A stretch of 30,580 nt of DNA from a virus: positions 1 to 30,580 of IMG/VR virus record IMGVR_UViG_3300048008_000233. One strand, given 5' to 3'. The position numbers were made by a program, and so were the translations under genes. Position 1 is the first letter of the stretch. The number at the start of each line of letters is the position of its first letter. The notes below the pieces were generated by a model. The model did not search any database. It worked only from the letters and a program-made list of their open reading frames with translations, and was not told where the DNA came from. Of this stretch, positions 13,774 to 21,789 are shown piece by piece.

Positions 13774-14087
13774 TGGCAGTTAAGAAAAAAGCAGCACCTA
13801 AGAAAAGAGGTAAGGCACCTTCGCGTAAGAAATCAAAAGGAAACTACGCAAAAGTAAAAAAGGGAAGGGGTACAGGTAAGAAAGCTGGTGGTGGAATGAC
13901 TGCTAAAGGAGTTGCCAAGTATCGTAAAGATAATCCTGGTAGTAAATTAAAAACTGCCGTGACTACACCTCCTTCAAAATTAAAGAAAGGTAGTAAAGCT
14001 GCCAAAAGACGTAAATCATTTTGTGCAAGATCTAAAGGCTGGTCATCAGAAAGAGGATTAGCAGCGCGAAGAAAATGGAACTGTTAA
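13773..14087 (+). CDS. Basic protein with DUF6321-type domain, 104 aa
   Basis: A Lys/Arg-rich N-terminal tail (1-40) is followed by the recognisable module GGGMTAKGVAKYRKDNPGSK, LKTAV, KGSKAAKRRKSFCARSKG, ending in AARRKWNC. This pattern (DUF6321) is known from small proteins of T4-like cyanophages and other marine phages. The last part carries two conserved Cys (FCAR and the terminal Cys). The biological role is unknown; a DNA- or RNA-binding virion protein is plausible. Coupled to neighbours by TAATG on the 5' side. Confidence 0.75.
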   Translation: MAVKKKAAPKKRGKAPSRKKSKGNYAKVKKGRGTGKKAGGGMTAKGVAKYRKDNPGSKLKTAVTTPPSKLKKGSKAAKRRKSFCARSKGWSSERGLAARRKWNC

Positions 14088-14088
14088 T

Positions 14089-14202
14089 ATGAAAGGAAAA
14101 AAGAAATCAACACCTTGCTGGACTGGATACGTTAAGAAAGGTACAAAGATGAAAGGTAACCGCAGAGTTAATAACTGTGTAAGAGTTACACGAAAACGAT
14201 AA
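14089..14202 (+). CDS. Small basic protein, CWxGY...NCV type, 37 aa
   Basis: ORF MKGKKKSTPCWTGYVKKGTK... to TAA at 14200-14202. The pattern 'K-x-P-C-W-x-G-Y ... N-C-V-x-V' matches a short two-Cys motif seen at the ends of many phage structural or internal proteins; as a stand-alone gene it is one of the smallest forms. It directly follows the DUF6321 gene and precedes the holin. The role is unknown. Confidence 0.65.
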   Translation: MKGKKKSTPCWTGYVKKGTKMKGNRRVNNCVRVTRKR

Positions 14203-14204
14203 TT

Positions 14205-14696
14205 ATGAGTAAGAATCCAAACGCAAAGAAAAACGGTGGTGAAGGAACGGCTGTAGGAAAAGCCTTAAGATTCTTAGCCGCTCAAGGAAAAAAGTTTGCG
14301 CCAGAACTGCTAGATATGGCAGGATCATTAACTGGTGTTGAAGCATTAAGTAAATTAGGTGATGCTATTAAAGGCGATCCTGAATTATCTGAATTAGATA
14401 AAAGAATATTACTCGCGGAGCTGGAAACAGATGCAGTAAGAGAACAAGAGATAACTAAACGTTGGGAAGCGGATTTGCATTCAGATAGTTGGTTATCAAA
14501 AAACGTACGGCCATTAACATTGTCATTTTTATTAGTATGCATGTTCCTGTTCGTTATATTAGATAGCACAGATTCGATACCGTTTAATATAGATGCGGAA
14601 TGGATCGACCTCCTTAAAGCACTTATGATAACCGCCGTTGGTGGTTACTTTGTCGTGAGGTCAGGAGAAAAAATAACAAACAAACTAAAAAAATAA
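14205..14696 (+). CDS. Holin, 3TM/GTA-type, 163 aa
   Basis: The N-terminal 95 residues are soluble and helical, including KLGDAIKGDPELSELDK and a charged stretch EITKRWEADLHSDSWLSKNV. Two clear hydrophobic helices follow: about 103-120 (PLTLSFLLVCMFLFVILD) and 134-152 (DLLKALMITAVGGYFVV), ending in a basic tail. The 'RWEADLHSDSWLSKNVRPL' hallmark is that of 'Holin of 3TMs, for gene-transfer release' (PF11351). It would form membrane lesions that let the M15 endolysin (13256) reach the cell wall. Leader AATTATG. Confidence 0.8.
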   Translation: MSKNPNAKKNGGEGTAVGKALRFLAAQGKKFAPELLDMAGSLTGVEALSKLGDAIKGDPELSELDKRILLAELETDAVREQEITKRWEADLHSDSWLSKNVRPLTLSFLLVCMFLFVILDSTDSIPFNIDAEWIDLLKALMITAVGGYFVVRSGEKITNKLKK

Positions 14697-14698
14697 TT

Positions 14699-15007
14699 AT
14701 GGCATACAATCAACCAAAGGGAGTCTTAAATGACCCAGTAAAAGCAAGAGTAGCAAAAACACAAGAAAACGAAACAGTTTCAAGCGTAGATAGAACTAAT
14801 ACTAACCAACGTTTAACAGACATGCCTGTGGAAGATAGACCAATGGGCAACGGAGAGGTTTACAGTAAATCAGACGCAGCGACTAGGTCTACAACTGGAA
14901 CTATCGGAGGCAATAAGCCTTTCAAATACAAGAGCGGTAATAAAATATATAATTACGTGCCAGGTGTTCAAAACGATAACCCAACAACAGGGATTAGACT
15001 AAATTAA
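14699..15007 (+). CDS. Hypothetical protein, 102 aa
   Basis: A hydrophilic, probably disordered protein (Asn, Thr, Lys, Asp-rich) with no hydrophobic core in the first 70 residues. The short C-terminus NKPFKYKSGNKIYNYVPG may fold. It lies between holin and a similarly disordered protein at 15025; both begin with short N/D/P-rich segments (NDPVKARV here, TDPVKKVT there), perhaps distant relatives. Possibly a virion-internal or connector accessory; no family recognised. Confidence 0.6.
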   Translation: MAYNQPKGVLNDPVKARVAKTQENETVSSVDRTNTNQRLTDMPVEDRPMGNGEVYSKSDAATRSTTGTIGGNKPFKYKSGNKIYNYVPGVQNDNPTTGIRLN

Positions 15008-15024
15008 CTAAATAAAAAATAATT

Positions 15025-15792
15025 ATGCCAAATCCAACAGACCCAGTAAAAAAAGTTACAAGAGGAAAAACAAAAACCACGACTACAACCAGACGAGGAA
15101 CAAACGATAGAGGAATGTCAGGTACCTATACGGATACTACAAATATAACTCCCGTTACTACAGATACAACAAGTGAGGGTGGCGGTAGCATCCCATTTCA
15201 AAAAGCTTTTGGAAAAGCAAAAAAAGCAGGTTTACCTACGTTTACTTTTGGAGAAAAAGAGTATACTACTGAAACTAAAGACAGCAGTACGAGTAATGAA
15301 ACTTCTACAACTTCTACGTTTAAAAGAGACATGCTAAAGCCTTTAGCTCCATTAAATACATCAGGCATTAAATTTTCAAAGCAATCGTATGAAATGGGTA
15401 AGACTCAAGATATCCAACGCCCTGGAGAAGACGCTATGCACGTTATGAAGGTCGGACGAAATAGTCCCAAGGGTGGAACTAGAGACTATCACTTGGTAAC
15501 AAAAAGGGGTGATGGCCCAGGTTATTTTCAAGGTAAACAAGCAATTACTCAAGATTATAGAACGATGACTTTGAAACAAAAGGAAGGTCTAGTTAAAAAT
15601 GTGGATCTTCACAACAAACTTTTAAATGATAAATACAGCGCAGAAAATATCACTAAAACTATTCAATCTCGTCAAGAGCCAACAAACGATCCAAGAGTTC
15701 TCAAAAGGCGTGAACAGCATTTACAAGCACAAATTGCAAAAGGGCAAACGCTAATAGAGGGCAACAAAGCATGGTACAAAACTCCGGAATAA
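15025..15792 (+). CDS. Thr-rich probable virion protein, 255 aa
   Basis: Residues 1-55 are Thr/Lys/Arg-rich and likely disordered. At about 58-80 there is FQKAFGKAKKAGLPTFTFGE followed by KEYTTE, close to a short motif (FGxAFxxARKAG...TFxWxGKxYTTE) that I know from phage structural proteins of unknown role. The rest is basic with helices near the C-terminus (RREQHLQAQIAKGQTLIEGN). No catalytic motif. The gap to the next gene (15793-15829) is a repetitive ATTAACAATT / AAATT leader. Confidence 0.6.
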   Translation: MPNPTDPVKKVTRGKTKTTTTTRRGTNDRGMSGTYTDTTNITPVTTDTTSEGGGSIPFQKAFGKAKKAGLPTFTFGEKEYTTETKDSSTSNETSTTSTFKRDMLKPLAPLNTSGIKFSKQSYEMGKTQDIQRPGEDAMHVMKVGRNSPKGGTRDYHLVTKRGDGPGYFQGKQAITQDYRTMTLKQKEGLVKNVDLHNKLLNDKYSAENITKTIQSRQEPTNDPRVLKRREQHLQAQIAKGQTLIEGNKAWYKTPE

Positions 15793-15829
15793 ATATTAAC
15801 AATTATTAACAATTAAATTAAATTAAATT

Positions 15830-16087
15830 ATGGCAAAAGCTAAAAAGATTACAAAGAAAGAATTAACTGAAATCAATGAACAACAAAATTCAATGAGTCA
15901 ACTACTTATTGCGATTGGCGCTTTAGAAGCACAAAAAAGTTCAGCTATACTACAGTTAAGACAGCTAGAGCAAGCCTTAGAGGCTAGCAAACTTAAAATT
16001 GAAGAGACTTATGGTCCGGTCAATATAGATCTTAAAACAGGTGAATATACTGTTATTGAGAAAAAGCCTGAACTGGAGACTGTGTGA
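15830..16087 (+). CDS. Coiled-coil protein, 85 aa
   Basis: Residues about 10-62 form one long amphipathic helix (ELTEINEQQNSMSQLLIAIG ... LRQLEQALEASKLKIEE). It is followed by a conserved-looking end, YGPVNIDLKTGEYTVIEK. This 'helix plus YG-x-[IV]-[ND]-[IL]-x-x-G-x-Y' layout is common in small proteins encoded upstream of the terminase in marine phages; function unknown. The stop (16085-16087) is two bases before the next ATG. Confidence 0.7.
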   Translation: MAKAKKITKKELTEINEQQNSMSQLLIAIGALEAQKSSAILQLRQLEQALEASKLKIEETYGPVNIDLKTGEYTVIEKKPELETV

Positions 16088-16089
16088 TA

Positions 16090-16314
16090 ATGAATATTAT
16101 AAGGAAAATAAGTATCGGGGCTGACTATAAGAACGAAGCAATGCATTACTCTGTTAATCAGAAAGTTTACGGCGGCCACGAAATTTCTCATATAATCTTT
16201 GAAGAAACCGATAAGTCTTATAATATATTCATAACAAAAAACAACGAGAGCATGCCATGGAAGAAATTTAATTCTAACATGGCTATCTCCGTTGAGTATG
16301 ACTTAGAGTACTAA
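16090..16314 (+). CDS. Conserved small protein, 74 aa
   Basis: Begins MNIIRKISIGADYKNEAMHY. An upstream in-frame GTG at 16084 overlaps the preceding stop; I prefer the ATG at 16090 because every other start here is ATG with an A-rich leader. The protein is a mix of strands with 'RKISIG-x-DYK-x-AMHY' and 'MPWKKFNSNM-A-[IV]-S-[IV]-E-Y', a pattern seen upstream of terminase genes of marine phages, role unknown. The stop overlaps the next start (TAATG at 16312-16316). Confidence 0.65.
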   Translation: MNIIRKISIGADYKNEAMHYSVNQKVYGGHEISHIIFEETDKSYNIFITKNNESMPWKKFNSNMAISVEYDLEY

Positions 16315-16919
16315 TGAGAAGCATATACGATTTTATCGTTGAGCCTCTCGGCGAAAGATATGATAATACAGCGAAGGTTGGTGAAGTGAACCTTATAACA
16401 AACACTTCTATAGAGAGTTGGAAACACGTAAACAAGTATGCAAGAGTCTTAGAGACTCCAGTTGGCATTCACACACCTATAAAGAAAGGTGATACTATAG
16501 TCGTGCATCAGAACGTGTTTCGTACTTTTTATGATATGAAGGGAAAAAAGAAGAACTCGCGTTCATTCTTAGAAGATAATAAGTTTTTATGTGCGGTAGA
16601 TCAAATATATTTATACAAAACGCACGGACCTTGGAAAGCATTAGGCGATAGATGTTTTGTAGCTCCAATTGTCAATACAGACGATTTTAGCTTAGATAAA
16701 ACAGAAGCCCTTGTTGGAATACTCAAAATAGATAATAGCTCCTTAAACGAGCTTAAAATGAGTACAGGCGATACAATAGGATTTACACCAAACAGCGAAT
16801 GGGAATTTGTTGTTGATAATCAGCTAATGTACTGCATGAGGACAAAAGATATTGTAATTAAATATGAGCACAAACAAAACCAAAAAGAGTATAATAGAAG
16901 CTGGGCGAGCGGCTGTTGA
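16314..16919 (+). CDS. Double GroES-like (Cpn10-fold) protein, 201 aa
   Basis: Two halves have the same order of landmarks. Half 1 (about 1-95): IYDFIVEPLGERY, then ARVLETPVG, then IKKGDTIVVHQNVF. Half 2 (about 105-190): WKALGDRCFVAPI, VGILKID, then STGDTIGFTPNSEWEF and the YCMRTKDIVI end. 'F-[IV]-x-P-L-G-[ED]-R', a variable loop and 'K-G-D-x-[IV]' are Cpn10 barrel traits, so this looks like a fused pair of co-chaperonin barrels. The typical mobile-loop GGIVL is not evident. It is distinct from the GroES at 11773. It sits just before the terminase genes. The function is unknown. Confidence 0.55.
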   Translation: MRSIYDFIVEPLGERYDNTAKVGEVNLITNTSIESWKHVNKYARVLETPVGIHTPIKKGDTIVVHQNVFRTFYDMKGKKKNSRSFLEDNKFLCAVDQIYLYKTHGPWKALGDRCFVAPIVNTDDFSLDKTEALVGILKIDNSSLNELKMSTGDTIGFTPNSEWEFVVDNQLMYCMRTKDIVIKYEHKQNQKEYNRSWASGC

Positions 16920-17136
16920 AGAACTAATTAAGGTAGCAAAAGAAAAGATCGTAGACTCTGGAGAAGATATTACTGCAGACAGACTTAAGAATGCTGCCGC
17001 TACAAAAAAGCTAGCAATCTTTGATGCATTTGAAATTCTATCAAGAATTGATGAAGAAGAGAACTTATTAGAACTAGAAGCTAAAGGGCCAAGCAAAAAG
17101 CAATTTAAAGGTTTTGCAGAAGGGAGATCTAAATAA
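16864..17136 (+). CDS. Putative terminase small subunit, 90 aa
   Basis: A helical, charged protein (IIEAGRAAVEELIKVAKEKI; RLKNAAATKKLAIFDAFEIL; then EEENLLELEA). Position, size and helicity fit a small terminase: it lies directly before the large subunit, whose ATG overlaps its TAA (17134-17138). I see no classic HTH, so the assignment rests on context. The first 56 nt overlap the 3' end of the upstream gene in another frame, and the leader in that coding sequence is AATTAAATATG, which fits the local start pattern. Confidence 0.55.
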   Translation: MSTNKTKKSIIEAGRAAVEELIKVAKEKIVDSGEDITADRLKNAAATKKLAIFDAFEILSRIDEEENLLELEAKGPSKKQFKGFAEGRSK

Positions 17137-19349
17137 TGGCATACGAACAAACATTATATAGAGTAGTCAAAGACTACATCAAACCTGCTACTATAAAGAA
17201 AAAGAATCGCTACGCTAAATGGAATTATGGTTACAACGCAGATTATGATGTTGTTGTAATTAGCAAGACAGGTAAGATTGGTGAAATATACGAAATTGGT
17301 AATGTAATGATTGCATTACCTAAAGTGGAAAACACTAAAGATTTAGGTGACAACAAGTGGCAAGCTGTTGAATATCCTAAGGAATTAAAAAAAATTAAAA
17401 GTGTACAAGAATGGAACACTTACCCCAATACCTTTAGAGAACAATGGCATCCATATATAGATGAAGAGTTTAATAGACGCGAAGAAGGCTTTTGGTTTAT
17501 CAATAAAGGTAAGCCTACTTATATTACTGGTACTCACTACATGTACTTGCAGTGGTCCAAAATTGATGTTGGATTACCAGACTTTAGAGAATCAAATAGA
17601 TTATTCTATATATTCTGGGAGGCCTGTAAAGCGGATACAAGATCGTACGGTATTTGTTACCTTAAAAATCGACGCTCTGGATTTTCATTCATGTCGTCGG
17701 GAGAAACAGTTAATTCGGCTACGATATCTTCAGACTCTAGATTCGGTATACTGTCCAAATCAGGGGCTGACGCTAAAAAAATGTTTACGGATAAAGTTGT
17801 ACCAATCTCGGTAAACTATCCGTTTTTCTTTAAGCCAATACAAGACGGTATGGACCGTCCAAAAACAGAGCTAGCATATCGAGTACCTGCTTCTAAATTT
17901 ACTAGAAGAAAATTAGAAGATAATCAGATAGCTCAAGAGCTAGATGGATTAGACACAACTATTGACTGGAAAAACACAGGTGATAATAGTTATGATGGTG
18001 AAAAATTAAAACTATTAGTGCATGACGAAAGCGGTAAATGGGAAAAACCTTCAAACATACTTAACAACTGGAGAGTAACTAAGACTTGTTTAAGATTAGG
18101 TAGTAGAATTGTAGGTAAGTGTATGATGGGATCAACATCAAATGCTTTAGATAAAGGAGGAGCAAACTTTAAGAAAATATACGATGGATCAGATGCGTCG
18201 TCAAGAAATAAGAATGGGCAAACTAAAACAGGTTTATACAAATTGTTTATTCCTATGGAATGGAATTATGAGGGTTTTATTGATCAGTACGGCCATCCTG
18301 TGTTTGATGTTCCAAAAAAAGAAACATTAGATCCCCAAGGTAATTTAATTACAGAAGGCGTAATACAACACTGGGAAAATGAAGTTGAAGGATTAAAAGA
18401 CGATGCTGACGCCTTGAACGAATATTATAGACAATTTCCCCGTACAGAACAACACGCTTTTAGAGACGAGGCTAAACAATCTATATTTAACCTAACAAAA
18501 ATATATCAGCAAATTGATTTTAACGAGGAGTTAAACAATAAGCAGATGGTGACTACCGGAAGTTTTCAATGGGAAGGGGGGATTAAAGACACAAGAGTTA
18601 TATTCTATCCAAATAAAAACGGCAGATTTAAAATATCGTGGATACCAGAACAATCGCTTCAAAACAACATAATATTAAAACGAGGTAACAAATATCCAGG
18701 AAATGAACACATGGGAGCTTTTGGATGTGATAGTTACGATATTAGCGGTACTGTTGGCGGCGGTGGAAGTAACGGGGCATTATCTGGATTGACTAAGTTT
18801 TCAATGAGTGATGCACCCCCTAACTATTTCTTTCTTGAATACATTGCAAGACCTTCAACGGCAGAAATGTTTTTTGAAGATGTGTTAATGGCTATTGTGT
18901 TTTATGGTATGCCAATATTATGTGAAAATAACAAACCCAGATTACTTTATTATTTAAAGCGTCGTGGTTATAGAGGCTATTCTATGAATAGACCTGACAA
19001 AAGTATAAATAAGTTATCTGTATCTGAAAGAGAAGTTGGGGGCATACCTAATTCAAGTGAAGACGTGAAGCAAGCGCATGCCGCTGCTATTGAAACTTAT
19101 ATAGAAGATTTTGTAGGCGAGAAAGAAGACGGATATGGAAATATGTATTTTCAGCGTACATTAGAAGACTGGGCTAAGTTTGATATAAATAATAGAACAA
19201 AGTTTGATGCATCCATTAGCACGGGTTTAGCACTTATGGCTTGCAATAAACATAGGTACAGACCAACAAACGAAATAAAAAAGAAGTCGTACGATTTAGG
19301 ATTTAAAAAATACAATAACAAAGGGAATTTTTCCAAAATAATTAAGTAG
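17136..19349 (+). CDS. terL: Terminase large subunit, 737 aa
   Basis: The DNA-packaging motor: an N-terminal ATPase and a C-terminal nuclease. The Walker A position has a degenerate form KNRRSGFSF (about 177-185), preceded by a YGICYL strand. Walker B is LLVHDES with Asp297-Glu298, and the coupling motif is MGSTSN (331-336). The nuclease domain has FGCDSYD with Asp532, a likely second acidic residue near ILCEN (Glu597), and FDASISTGLAL with Asp691, the expected three-acid RNase H-like set. At 737 aa it is longer than most TerL proteins, with insertions, like crAss-like and flavophage enzymes. The stop is directly followed by the portal ATG. Confidence 0.9.
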   Translation: MAYEQTLYRVVKDYIKPATIKKKNRYAKWNYGYNADYDVVVISKTGKIGEIYEIGNVMIALPKVENTKDLGDNKWQAVEYPKELKKIKSVQEWNTYPNTFREQWHPYIDEEFNRREEGFWFINKGKPTYITGTHYMYLQWSKIDVGLPDFRESNRLFYIFWEACKADTRSYGICYLKNRRSGFSFMSSGETVNSATISSDSRFGILSKSGADAKKMFTDKVVPISVNYPFFFKPIQDGMDRPKTELAYRVPASKFTRRKLEDNQIAQELDGLDTTIDWKNTGDNSYDGEKLKLLVHDESGKWEKPSNILNNWRVTKTCLRLGSRIVGKCMMGSTSNALDKGGANFKKIYDGSDASSRNKNGQTKTGLYKLFIPMEWNYEGFIDQYGHPVFDVPKKETLDPQGNLITEGVIQHWENEVEGLKDDADALNEYYRQFPRTEQHAFRDEAKQSIFNLTKIYQQIDFNEELNNKQMVTTGSFQWEGGIKDTRVIFYPNKNGRFKISWIPEQSLQNNIILKRGNKYPGNEHMGAFGCDSYDISGTVGGGGSNGALSGLTKFSMSDAPPNYFFLEYIARPSTAEMFFEDVLMAIVFYGMPILCENNKPRLLYYLKRRGYRGYSMNRPDKSINKLSVSEREVGGIPNSSEDVKQAHAAAIETYIEDFVGEKEDGYGNMYFQRTLEDWAKFDINNRTKFDASISTGLALMACNKHRYRPTNEIKKKSYDLGFKKYNNKGNFSKIIK

Positions 19350-21761
19350 ATGAAAATAAGCACAAGCTATAATAGTTCGTTTCCAGATCAGGTGGTACCA
19401 GATGAAGAAAAAGCAACTGTTGAATATGGTTTAAAAGTTTCTAGGGCTATTGAGCAAGAATGGTTTTCATTCGGAGGTAGCACTTCAAATAGATTTAATT
19501 TAAACTACAAGACTTTTAACATGCTAAGGCTATACGCCCGAGGTGAGCAACCTATGGATAAGTATAAGAATGAATTAGCGGTTAACGGAGATTTGTCTTA
19601 TATGAACATAGACTGGGCACCTGTTCCGGTGTTAACTAAATTTTCTAATATTGTTTGTAATGGTATATCTCAGAAAGAGTTTGATCTTAACGCTTATGCT
19701 CAGGATCCAGAATCTATAGCTAAAAGAACAAGACAACAGGAAGCTATATTGTATGATATGACAATGCAACAAGATATCGCTGTAGCTGCTCAAGTGTTTG
19801 GAAAAGATATATCTAAGTCAGGTATGGACGATCAGCAATTGCCTGATACTCCCGAAGAGCTAGAGTTATTCATGCAGTTAAAACCTAAAATGGCTATTGA
19901 AATAGCTGAAGAGGAGGCTATAAATACTGTTTTGGATCAAAACAAATTTGAAAATATAAAAGAAAGAGTTGATCAAGATCTTGTTAATATAGGTATTGGT
20001 ATAACTAAAACATCATTTAATAAGTCAGAAGGTTTAGTAGTTGACTATGTAGACCCTGCAAAATGCGTTTGGTCATATACAGAAGATCCCTATTTTAGCG
20101 ATTTATATTATTTCGGTGAAGTAAAACAAATAACACTATCAGAACTTAAAAAAGAGTTTCCTAATATAAGCGATAGCGATTTAGAAAAAATACAATCGAG
20201 CCCAATTAACGGATCTAACGTTACAGGGTTTATGAATAATAATAGAGATACGGTTCAAGTATTATATTTTGAATATAAAACTTTTATGAATCAAGTATTT
20301 AAAATCAAAAGAACAGATACAGGTTTAGAAAAAGCTATTGAAAAAACGGATGAATTTAATCCTCCGCCAAACGATAACTTCGAAAGAGTATCAAGAACGA
20401 TAGAGGTATTATACCAGGGAGCTAAAATAATGAACACCGATATAATGCTTAGATGGGAGTTAGCTGAAAACATGACTCGCCCTATGGCAGATACAACCAA
20501 AGTTGTAATGAGTTATGCAGCAGCAGCACCTAGAATGTATAAAGGTAAAATACAATCACTTATAAGTAAGTGCATAGGCTTTGCCGATATCATTAACTTA
20601 ACAAATTTAAAGTTACAACAAGTATTATCTAAGATGGTACCAGATGGGGTGTACTTAGACGTAGATGGTTTAGCAGAAGTTGATTTAGGTAACGGTACAA
20701 CATACAACCCAGCAGAAGCACTTAATATGTACTTCCAAACAGGTTCGGTTGTAGGTAGATCACTTACACAAGAAGGCGACATGAATAGAGGTAAAATACC
20801 TATTCAGGAATTACAAACTGGGAGCGGATCAAGTAAAATACAATCTTTAATTGCAGCATACAATTATAACTTGCAAATGATTAGAGATGTAACAGGACTC
20901 AACGAAGCTCGTGATGGTAGTCAGCCAGATGCTAATGCTTTAGTAGGATTACAAAAGATAGCGGCTAACGCATCTAATACTGCTACAAACCATATATTAA
21001 AAGCATCTTTATTTTTAACGTTAAGAACTGCAGAGATAATCTCTTTAAAGTTAACAGATGTAATAGCTAATCCATTAACTGAAAATTCCCTTAAGAATTC
21101 GATATCAGCATTAAACGTTAATACGTTGAGGGAGTTAGCAAATTCAAATTTATATGATTTTGGCATAATGTTAGAGTTAGAACCCGATGATGAAGAAAAA
21201 GCTGAATTAACAAACAATATTAATACATCGTTGCAGCAAGGGGGTATAGATATTGAAGATGCAATTGATATTAGAAATATCAAGAACATACAGCTAGCTA
21301 ATCAAATGCTAAAATTAAAGCGTCAGAAAAAACAACAAGCAGCACAACAAGCTCAAGCTGCTCAAGCGCAAGCACAAGCGCAAGCAAATGCTCAGGCTCA
21401 AGAACAGATTGCAATGCAGGAAGTTCAAAAGCAACAAGCGCTGACAGCTGAGAAAATAGCAATAGAAAAAGCTAAAGCTGATTTTGAAATACAAAGAATG
21501 CAGATGGAAGCTCAAATGAAAGAAATGCTTATGGCGAAAGAGTTTGAGTATAACATGCAGTTATCACAAGGAAAAGTGCAAGCTGAGCAATCTAAGTTGA
21601 GCGAAACTGAAGATCGTAAAGACAAGCGAACAAAAATGCAGGCTACACAGCAAAGCGAAATGATACAGCAAAGACAAACAGATGGAATGCCTAAGAATTT
21701 TGAGTCACAAGGCAATGACGTTATGGGTAGCTTTGATTTAAGCTCATTTGAACCTAGCTAG
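19350..21761 (+). CDS. Portal protein, 803 aa
   Basis: The dodecameric portal at the capsid vertex. The N-terminal part (YEDP-like 'PVPVLTKFSNIVCNGI', 'VDYVDPAKCVWSYTEDPYF', 'YYFGEVKQITLSELKKEF') matches the long portals of crAss-like and marine Bacteroidota phages. The middle helical region includes LQKIAANASNTATNHILKAS. From about residue 655 to 780 the protein becomes a Gln/Ala/Lys/Glu-rich coiled coil (QAAQQAQAAQAQAQAQANAQ). It could be a barrel extension or an internal tail. Start ATG touches the terminase TAG with no gap, and the gene lies between terminase and scaffold as in such phages. Confidence 0.85.
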   Translation: MKISTSYNSSFPDQVVPDEEKATVEYGLKVSRAIEQEWFSFGGSTSNRFNLNYKTFNMLRLYARGEQPMDKYKNELAVNGDLSYMNIDWAPVPVLTKFSNIVCNGISQKEFDLNAYAQDPESIAKRTRQQEAILYDMTMQQDIAVAAQVFGKDISKSGMDDQQLPDTPEELELFMQLKPKMAIEIAEEEAINTVLDQNKFENIKERVDQDLVNIGIGITKTSFNKSEGLVVDYVDPAKCVWSYTEDPYFSDLYYFGEVKQITLSELKKEFPNISDSDLEKIQSSPINGSNVTGFMNNNRDTVQVLYFEYKTFMNQVFKIKRTDTGLEKAIEKTDEFNPPPNDNFERVSRTIEVLYQGAKIMNTDIMLRWELAENMTRPMADTTKVVMSYAAAAPRMYKGKIQSLISKCIGFADIINLTNLKLQQVLSKMVPDGVYLDVDGLAEVDLGNGTTYNPAEALNMYFQTGSVVGRSLTQEGDMNRGKIPIQELQTGSGSSKIQSLIAAYNYNLQMIRDVTGLNEARDGSQPDANALVGLQKIAANASNTATNHILKASLFLTLRTAEIISLKLTDVIANPLTENSLKNSISALNVNTLRELANSNLYDFGIMLELEPDDEEKAELTNNINTSLQQGGIDIEDAIDIRNIKNIQLANQMLKLKRQKKQQAAQQAQAAQAQAQAQANAQAQEQIAMQEVQKQQALTAEKIAIEKAKADFEIQRMQMEAQMKEMLMAKEFEYNMQLSQGKVQAEQSKLSETEDRKDKRTKMQATQQSEMIQQRQTDGMPKNFESQGNDVMGSFDLSSFEPS

Positions 21762-21789
21762 AATTATTTAAACAATTATATATTATTTT

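Noticed and set aside
16084-16089. GTG as start of the gene ending at 16314
   Set aside because: An ATG at 16090 in frame follows the usual stop-then-ATG spacing; all other starts in the window are ATG.
17461-17814. 117-aa ORF inside the large terminase gene
   Set aside because: Lies in another frame of a well-supported gene, begins at a non-ATG codon and has no leader.
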